From NCBI RefSeq assembly GCF_036826855.1, contig NZ_CP104578.1, forward strand, positions 7,684,501 through 7,748,500: DNA of 64,000 bases, in the 5' to 3' direction. The first letter of the stretch is position 1; each line of letters begins with the position of its first letter. Positions 57,367 through 64,000 of the stretch are shown here, in pieces. The notes under the pieces were generated by a model. That model did no database searches. It was not told the DNA's origin and was given only the letters and a program-made list of their open reading frames with translations. Source of the stretch: Streptomyces sp. SJL17-4 (GTDB lineage: Bacteria > Actinomycetota > Actinomycetes > Streptomycetales > Streptomycetaceae). The translations under genes were made by a program, and so were the position numbers.

Positions 57367-59031
57367 CTGCCTCGCTACACCCGACGCGTCTCGAAGATGT
57401 GGTCCGAGATGCTCGTGGCCCCGCACGTCGCGGCGGCCGCCCGCGCGATGCCCGCGCCGCAGGTCCACCAAGCGCCCGTCGCACGGCCGCTCCTCACGTA
57501 CGAGGGCGGTCCGGCCTTCACCAGGGAACCCCGTGACGAGCTCTTCCTGCTGGCCGTCGGCAACTTCGTCTCGCAGCGGACCTTCTACGAGAGCGGCACG
57601 GAGCGCGACGAGCGGTACGCCCGGCTCGTCGGCGAACTCGCCGTCGAGGACCCCGAATGGACGGCCGGCCTGCTGCGCTGGCTGCGCGGCGAGGGCAACA
57701 TGCGTACGGCGTCCCTGGTGGGCGCCGCCGCGTACGTACGGGCCCGGCTCGTGGCCGGGGCGTCCGACGGCCCGTCCAACCGGTCCGTGATCGACGCGGT
57801 GCTCCAGCGGGCCGACGAGCCCGGAGAACTGCTCGCCCACTGGACCACGGTGTACGGGCGGAACGTGCCGCAACCCGTGAAGCGGGGCATCGCCGACGCC
57901 GTACGCAGGCTGTACTCGTCGCGGTCCCTGCTGAAGTACGACACCGCGTCCCACGCGTTCCGCTTCGGTGACGTGCTCAACCTCGTACACGCTTCACCCG
58001 ACCCGGAGAAGCCGTGGCAGGGCGGGCTCTTCCAGCACGCCCTGGACCGCCGCCACCACCCGGAGACGGCCGTCCCGCCGGCCTCCGACACCATGCTGAC
58101 CGCGCACCGGGCCCTCATGGAAATGCCCGTGGACGAGCGGCGGGCCGTGGTGACCGGGCCGGACGGCAGCGCGCGGCTGGCCGCGGCCGGCCTGACCTGG
58201 GAGGCCCTGGCGGGCTGGCTCCACGGGCCGCTGGACGCCGCCGTGTGGGAGGCAGTGATCCCCTCGATGGGCCCCATGGCACTGCTGCGGAACCTGCGGA
58301 ACCTCGACGCCGCGAAGATCTCGGCCGAGGCCGCCGCCCTCGTCGCCGCCCGGATCTCGGACGCCGACGAGGTCGCGAGGTCCCGGCAGTTCCCCATGCG
58401 CTACCTGGCCGCGCGCACACACGCGCCGAAGCGGCGCTGGGCGGCCGCGCTGGAACAGGCACTGGGCCACTCCCTGGCCAACGTACCGGCTCTGTCCGGC
58501 CGGACGCTGATCCTGGTGGACCGCTCGGACTCGATGTTCTGGGACACCGTCTCGGAACGCTCCACACTGACCCGGGCGGCCGCGGCGGCCGTGTTCGGCT
58601 GTGCGCTGGCCCTGCGGGCCGAACAGGCGGACCTGGTGGAGTTCGGCTGGACCAGCAAGGAGGTGCCGTTCACACCGGGCGAACCGGTGCTGGACGTGCG
58701 GAAACGCTTCCACCGGCTGGGCGGCACCCACACGACGAAAGCCCTACGAGACCACTACCGGGGCCACGACAGGGTCCTGATCGTCACCGACGAGCAGGCC
58801 GCGCCCTACCACCCCGGAGGCGCCACCGAACCGGTGCCGCCGGAGGTCCCGGTCTACACCTGGAACCTGGCGGGCTACCACCCCGCCCACGCCCCCACGG
58901 GCCCCCACCGCCACACCTTCGGCGGCCTGACGGACGCCGCCTTCCGAATGATCCCCCTCATCGAATCCGGCCTGCGGGCGACGTGGCCCTGGACGGCGCA
59001 GGACGACGAGGGAACGATCGCCGACGCCTGA
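57367..59031 (+). CDS. TROVE-domain (Ro60/Rsr-like) RNA-binding protein, apparent CTG start
   Basis: A ring-shaped RNA-binding protein homologous to Ro60, expected to bind misfolded RNA or Y RNA. The N-terminal TROVE HEAT-like region (about residues 40-330) includes RDELFLLAVGNFVSQ, LLRWLRGEGNMRTASLV and VKRGIADAVRRLY. A vWA-like domain follows with a MIDAS DRSDSM and GGTHTTKAL. The upstream LPRYTRRVSK reads in frame and matches family N-termini (MARFNxR-like), with GGGGGG six bases before the CTG at 57367. An ATG at 57397 would drop ten residues that look homologous. No Y RNA structure was recognised in the 204 bp upstream. No RtcB gene is adjacent. Confidence 0.88.
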   Translation: MPRYTRRVSKMWSEMLVAPHVAAAARAMPAPQVHQAPVARPLLTYEGGPAFTREPRDELFLLAVGNFVSQRTFYESGTERDERYARLVGELAVEDPEWTAGLLRWLRGEGNMRTASLVGAAAYVRARLVAGASDGPSNRSVIDAVLQRADEPGELLAHWTTVYGRNVPQPVKRGIADAVRRLYSSRSLLKYDTASHAFRFGDVLNLVHASPDPEKPWQGGLFQHALDRRHHPETAVPPASDTMLTAHRALMEMPVDERRAVVTGPDGSARLAAAGLTWEALAGWLHGPLDAAVWEAVIPSMGPMALLRNLRNLDAAKISAEAAALVAARISDADEVARSRQFPMRYLAARTHAPKRRWAAALEQALGHSLANVPALSGRTLILVDRSDSMFWDTVSERSTLTRAAAAAVFGCALALRAEQADLVEFGWTSKEVPFTPGEPVLDVRKRFHRLGGTHTTKALRDHYRGHDRVLIVTDEQAAPYHPGGATEPVPPEVPVYTWNLAGYHPAHAPTGPHRHTFGGLTDAAFRMIPLIESGLRATWPWTAQDDEGTIADA

Positions 59032-59094
59032 GGGGTGGACCCGAGCGGTGGAGCGCTCGGGACGGATCGGCATGACACCCCCTAGCCTGGAGGC

Positions 59095-59889
59095 ATGGCA
59101 GTGGTGCGGGTCGGTGGCGTCGACGTGGCCTATACGCGGAACGGGCGCGGGCCGCTCGTGGTGCTCGTGCACGGGGCCGGCAGCGACGGGCGGATGTGGC
59201 AGCCGCAGGTCGAAGCGCTGGCCGGCGAGTTCACGGTGGTGGCCTGGGACGAACCGGGGTCGGGGCGGTCCGGCGCCCTGCCGGCCGGCTTCGGACTCGA
59301 GGACTTCGCGCACGCGCTCGCCGCCGTGATCGAGGACGTGGGGCTCGGGCCCGCGCAGGTCGCCGGGCTGTCCTGGGGCGGGACGGTGGTCCTGGAGCTG
59401 TACCGGCGGCGGCCCGACCTGGTGCGTTCGCTGCTGATGGTCGACACGTACGCCGGCTGGAAGGGCTCGCTGCCCGCGGAGGAGGTCGCTGCGCGCGTCG
59501 AGGGGGCTCGGCGGATGTTGGCGGTGCCACGGGAGGAGTTCGACGCCACGCTGCCGGGGCTCTACGCCGCCGGTCCGCCGGAGCGCTTCACGGCGGTGCT
59601 GGACGCCATGAGCCGCGATGTCCGGCCGGAGAGCATGGCCGCGCAGCTGTCGCTGATGGCCGAGGCCGACGAGATGGACCTGCTGCCCCGGATCACGGTG
59701 CCGACCCTGCTGCTCTGGGGCGAGCTGGACGTCCGCTCGCCCCTGGAGGTCGCCTACGCCTTCCAGGACGCCATCCCGCACGCCGAGCTGGTGGTCATCC
59801 CCGGGGTGGGCCACATGAGCAACCTGGAGGCGCCGGAGGCCTTCACGGACGCGGTTCGCACGTTCTGCCGTGCACACGTCCAGGAATAG
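59095..59889 (+). CDS. Alpha/beta-fold hydrolase
   Basis: A 264-residue alpha/beta hydrolase. Oxyanion segment HGAGSDGRMW, nucleophile elbow GLSWGG, acid LLLWGELDVRSP and His in PGVGHMSN are all present. Such enzymes act on esters, lactones or C-C bonds and the substrate cannot be deduced. GGAGGC precedes the ATG. It is 63 bp after the TROVE gene and may be co-transcribed, though no functional link is obvious. Confidence 0.9.
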   Translation: MAVVRVGGVDVAYTRNGRGPLVVLVHGAGSDGRMWQPQVEALAGEFTVVAWDEPGSGRSGALPAGFGLEDFAHALAAVIEDVGLGPAQVAGLSWGGTVVLELYRRRPDLVRSLLMVDTYAGWKGSLPAEEVAARVEGARRMLAVPREEFDATLPGLYAAGPPERFTAVLDAMSRDVRPESMAAQLSLMAEADEMDLLPRITVPTLLLWGELDVRSPLEVAYAFQDAIPHAELVVIPGVGHMSNLEAPEAFTDAVRTFCRAHVQE

Positions 59890-59922
59890 CCCTCTCGAAC
59901 GCCGGTCGACCCGGTCGAGGGC
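59889..59922. terminator. Weak bidirectional stem between convergent genes
   Basis: GCCCTC (59889-59894) and GAGGGC (59917-59922) pair around an inner GGTCGACC palindrome. Confidence 0.4.
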
Positions 59923-59937
59923 GCCGGCGGCGCGTCG

Positions 59938-60990
59938 TCAGGAGTTCGGGACGTGACGTGGCCCTCGAGGACCCGACGCTCCCGGGCGCGGCTCCCGCAG
60001 CGTCAGGATGTACGTCGCCGTCAGTGCCACCGCGCGGTCCTCGTCGTGCGACAGCGCCTCCAGGGCGTCCGACGCCTTGTTCCCCGGGATGTCCGCCAGT
60101 GCCTGTGTCAGCCTGCGGCGCGCCGCCGCATCGACCGGGTCGTGCGCGAGGCGGGCGACGAGACCGGTGGTGATCCGGTCGGCCCGGTCGGGGCGGCTCG
60201 CCAGTGCGCTCAGCGCGTCGGCCGCGTCGACGTCGTTCGTCTCCTCCGTGACCATGTCGATGAGCGTCGGGATCGCCTCGGCCTCTCCGCGTGCCCCGAG
60301 CGCGAGCGCCGCGTGCCTGCGGACCGCGGGGTCGGTGGTCGCGAGCGCCTCGCGCAGGAGCGCGGTCGCCTCGTCGTCGGTGAGTTCGGCTACGGCCTGC
60401 ACGGCACGTTCCCGTACCTCGGCCGCCGGTGAGGCGAGGCCCTCCGCGAGGAGCGCGATCACGTCGCCGTCACCCGACTGTGCCAGGGCCCATCGCAGGG
60501 CTCCGGCGACGTTCGGGTCCGTCTCGTTCAAGGCCGCCTCGACCAGCGCCTCCACCGGTACGGGGATCTCCTCGACCGAGGACAGTGCCGCGCGCTGCCG
60601 CTTGCCCGCGCTCTCCGACCCCAAGGCGTGGAGGAGTGCCACGATCTGGAGGACGTCCTCCCAGCCCGCGGGCTCGGCGGCACCGATCCGGCGCAGTCGT
60701 GTGAGCAGCACCGTCTCGGCCGCGATGCGTTCCCGCGTCCCACGGATGAGGTCCTCGACCAGCTTCGCGGGAGTGAAGCCGGGATCGTCAAGCGCGCTTC
60801 CCACGTCACGCAGCGACAGCCCCAGGGACCTCAGGCTCTCGATGTGGAAGATCCGCCGGATGTCCTCGCCGGAGTACTCCCGGTAGCCGGAGCCGGTACG
60901 GCCCGTCGGCCGCACCAGGCCCAGCGACTCGTAGTGGCGGAGCATGCGGGCGCTGACCCCGGACCGCCGTGCCACGTCGCCGATCAGCAT
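59938..60990 (-). CDS. MerR-family regulator fused to HEAT repeats
   Basis: A 350-residue protein. Residues 1-70 are a MerR DNA-binding domain (IGDVARRSGVSARMLRHYESLGLV, GYREYSGEDIRRI). The rest is a long array of HEAT-type helical repeats (VAGALRWALAQSG, VRERAVQAVAELTDDEATALLREAL, VRRHAALALGARGE and more), in place of a usual effector domain. It is encoded 3 bp after a second HEAT-repeat gene, so the two should be co-expressed and may bind each other. A MerR-like inverted repeat lies upstream of that operon. Confidence 0.9.
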   Translation of the reverse strand: MLIGDVARRSGVSARMLRHYESLGLVRPTGRTGSGYREYSGEDIRRIFHIESLRSLGLSLRDVGSALDDPGFTPAKLVEDLIRGTRERIAAETVLLTRLRRIGAAEPAGWEDVLQIVALLHALGSESAGKRQRAALSSVEEIPVPVEALVEAALNETDPNVAGALRWALAQSGDGDVIALLAEGLASPAAEVRERAVQAVAELTDDEATALLREALATTDPAVRRHAALALGARGEAEAIPTLIDMVTEETNDVDAADALSALASRPDRADRITTGLVARLAHDPVDAAARRRLTQALADIPGNKASDALEALSHDEDRAVALTATYILTLREPRPGASGPRGPRHVPNS

Positions 60991-60993
60991 GCG

Positions 60994-61665
60994 CTACCGC
61001 TCCTCCTGGCTGGTCGTTCCGAGGGCGACGACACGCTTCGCCTCCTCGATCGCGAACGCGAATCCGGCGTCCGGGTCGTGCAGCAGTCGTTCCGTGGCGA
61101 GCGCATGCTGCCGCGCGCCGGGGGAGCCGTTCCCCGTCGCGGCGCTCAGCGTCGGCAGGATCACCTCGCCGAGGCCGATCAGCGCCCTGCTGAGGCTCAG
61201 CTGCGTCTCCCGCCCGCCCCGCCCGAGCTGCGTCGCCAGCACCTCGGCCAGCTCGGCCCGCTCCTCTTCGGGTACCAGTACGCCCGCCGCCCGCCACGCG
61301 CTCCGCGCCACCTCGTCGTCGGCGTCGGACAGCAGCGCCCGCGTGATCGCCGGCCAGGCCCGACGGTCCCCGATCTTGGACAGCGTGTGCAGCGCCTGAC
61401 TCCGTGCCTGCGCCCGCTCCGAGCGCACCTCGCCGAGTAGCCCCGGGAGCGTGAGGGCCGGCGGGTGCCGGGTGAGTGCCCAGGTGAGCATCTCGCGTAC
61501 CTGAAAGTCGGGCTCGATCGCGCAGCGCTCGACGAGCTTGTCGACGAACCGGGGGTCGGGGGCCGTGCCGACCGCGAGCGCTGCCCGCAGTCGAACCGAC
61601 GAGCTGCCGGCCTCCAGGCCCTGGAGAGCGCGCGCCGCGTCCGTGCCGTCTGTCGTCATGGTCAT
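60994..61665 (-). CDS. HEAT-repeat protein
   Basis: A 223-residue all-helical protein made of HEAT-like repeats (SSVRLRAALAVG, PDFQVREMLTWALTRH, RAQARSQALHTLSKIGD, DEVARSAWRAAG, GARQHALATERLLHD). No catalytic domain is seen. It precedes the MerR-HEAT fusion gene by 3 bp. GAGGAGGTGG upstream supports ATG 61665. Probably the protein partner or signal input of the MerR-HEAT protein. Confidence 0.85.
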   Translation of the reverse strand: MTMTTDGTDAARALQGLEAGSSSVRLRAALAVGTAPDPRFVDKLVERCAIEPDFQVREMLTWALTRHPPALTLPGLLGEVRSERAQARSQALHTLSKIGDRRAWPAITRALLSDADDEVARSAWRAAGVLVPEEERAELAEVLATQLGRGGRETQLSLSRALIGLGEVILPTLSAATGNGSPGARQHALATERLLHDPDAGFAFAIEEAKRVVALGTTSQEER

Positions 61666-61693
61666 CGGGACCACCTCCTCGCCCGCAGTCAAG

Positions 61694-61714
61694 ACCTTGT
61701 CATCGTGTCAAGGT
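61694..61714. promoter_or_regulatory. MerR-type operator upstream of HEAT operon
   Basis: Perfect 6-bp inverted arms ACCTTG (61694-61699) and CAAGGT (61709-61714) with a 9-bp spacer, 29 bp before the HEAT gene start. On the minus strand it lies between a TTGACC -35-like element and the gene, as in MerR promoters. Confidence 0.6.
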
Positions 61715-61774
61715 CAAGCGCGGCGCCACGCCAGGCCATGCCGGGCCACGTGGCGTGACGTTGCGCGGCCGTCC

Positions 61775-62476
61775 CTACCGCTCCGCGACAGCCACCGCCA
61801 CCGCCGCCGCGTACGCAGGAGCGACCCGTACGTCGGCGAGCGACCAGCCCGGTACGGTGGCCGGCTCAGGACCCATTCCCATGTACGTACGGTCGAGGCC
61901 CCCGGCCAGCCCTTCTCCCGTGCCCTTGAGATAGGCCTCCTTGCGCGCCCAGCACTGCGCGAACGCGGCCGGCCGGTCCTCCGCGGGCAGCCGCGCGAAC
62001 TCCTCCCGCTCCCGCGGGTGCAGGCTGTCCGCCACGAGGTCCGACACCTCGGCCTCCGGGTGTTCCTCGACGTCCACGCCCACGGGCGTCGCGGCGATAC
62101 CGACGAGCGCCAGGTCCCCGCTGTGCGAGAGCGAGAAGTGGAACCCACCGCCCCGCACGGCCGGCCGGCCGTGCGGACCGGCGCAGACGGGGCAGTCCTC
62201 CCTGAAGAACTCCACCTTGTCCGCCCGTACCCCCAGGTAGTGCCCGAGCAGACGCCGCAGCCCGCCGTGCGCGGCGAGGTACCGGGCCCGGTGGTCCGCC
62301 CGTATCAGGGCCTGCCACCGTCGGCGCTCCTCGGCGTCCAGAAGGGCGGGTGCGCCCGGGTCCTCCGCCAGGGGCAGCAGCCAGAGCGCCATGGTTCCGT
62401 CGGCGACGGGCGGTACGTCCGAATGCGGCGTGTCGCCGGCGCGCAACACCCGTACGGGGGTGATCTCCAGGGTCAT
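61775..62476 (-). CDS. 4'-phosphopantetheinyl transferase (Sfp type)
   Basis: A 233-residue Sfp-superfamily enzyme that moves phosphopantetheine from CoA to carrier proteins of polyketide, peptide or fatty acid synthases. Seen are FHFSLSHSGD, VGVDVEE (Mg-binding acids) and WARKEAYLKGTGEG (the WxxKEA motif). Start ATG 62476 is likely; a GTG at 62491 would add five residues. No carrier-protein gene is in the window, so it serves pathways elsewhere. It stands alone between the HEAT operon and rox. Confidence 0.93.
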   Translation of the reverse strand: MTLEITPVRVLRAGDTPHSDVPPVADGTMALWLLPLAEDPGAPALLDAEERRRWQALIRADHRARYLAAHGGLRRLLGHYLGVRADKVEFFREDCPVCAGPHGRPAVRGGGFHFSLSHSGDLALVGIAATPVGVDVEEHPEAEVSDLVADSLHPREREEFARLPAEDRPAAFAQCWARKEAYLKGTGEGLAGGLDRTYMGMGPEPATVPGWSLADVRVAPAYAAAVAVAVAER

Positions 62477-62575
62477 GCCACCATTCTGCACCGGTCGCGT
62501 CCGACCGCTCGGCCGACTTCCCCGCAGAGGGCGGCCGAGCGGTCGGATGTCCTCGGGCAGCCCGCCCGTGCGCGC

Positions 62576-64000
<1,425 letters not shown>

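Overview
The window looks like a piece of a Streptomyces (or very close actinomycete) chromosome. GC is very high with strong third-position GC, GTG starts and ATGA/GTGA stop-start overlaps are common, and the gene families are typical of the genus: SARP and LAL regulators, a SpoIIE-type phosphatase, a streptogrisin protease, an Ro60/TROVE protein and rifampin monooxygenase. I identified genus and families by reading the translations; no database search was run.

Left part (1-13.4 kb). A membrane protein, a multi-sensor PP2C/SpoIIE phosphatase, a winged-helix protein and a small gene with two compensating frameshifts lead into a lanthipeptide-type locus. That locus holds a class II LanM synthetase (4630-7839), a 66-residue Ser/Thr-rich precursor-like peptide with no cysteine (7952-8152), a LuxR-family LAL regulator and a short SARP/AfsR-type regulator. 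A CATGGGG...CCCC palindrome precedes both lanM and the SARP gene, which suggests common control.

Centre (13.4-29.4 kb). This is the most novel part. A divergent pair of operons starts from one 323-bp promoter region. The leftward operon runs: 39-residue precursor-like peptide with one Cys, a large hairpin, glycosyltransferase, DUF6895-like protein, radical SAM/SPASM-type maturase, second DUF6895-like protein, MFS exporter, prolyl oligopeptidase. It has the full logic of a RiPP pathway: precursor, modification, glycosylation, export, proteolysis. The rightward operon runs: second radical SAM enzyme, haem-oxygenase-like diiron protein, 72-residue peptide, adenylate cyclase-ATPase-TPR regulator, subtilase, GAF protein. 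Several of these genes carry in-frame short tandem repeats.

Right part (29.4-64 kb). Mostly housekeeping and accessory genes: katG with a divergent Fur-family regulator, two DUF4139 proteins, a glutamate-cysteine ligase-like enzyme, an MHS-type transporter, a streptogrisin-like protease, a beta-lactamase-fold hydrolase, a GH15 enzyme, PadR regulator and acyl-CoA dehydrogenase, a SulP transporter and tRNA-Leu(GAG). Next comes a GntR-controlled ABC importer with a HAD hydrolase. The importer is preceded by two 11-bp direct-repeat pairs resembling PHO boxes, which points to uptake of a phosphorus compound, probably a phosphonate. The window ends with a double-MerR regulator divergent from an erythromycin-esterase family gene, a TROVE protein that seems to start at CTG, an alpha/beta hydrolase, a MerR-HEAT plus HEAT operon, a phosphopantetheinyl transferase and the 3' part of a rifampin monooxygenase gene cut by the window end.
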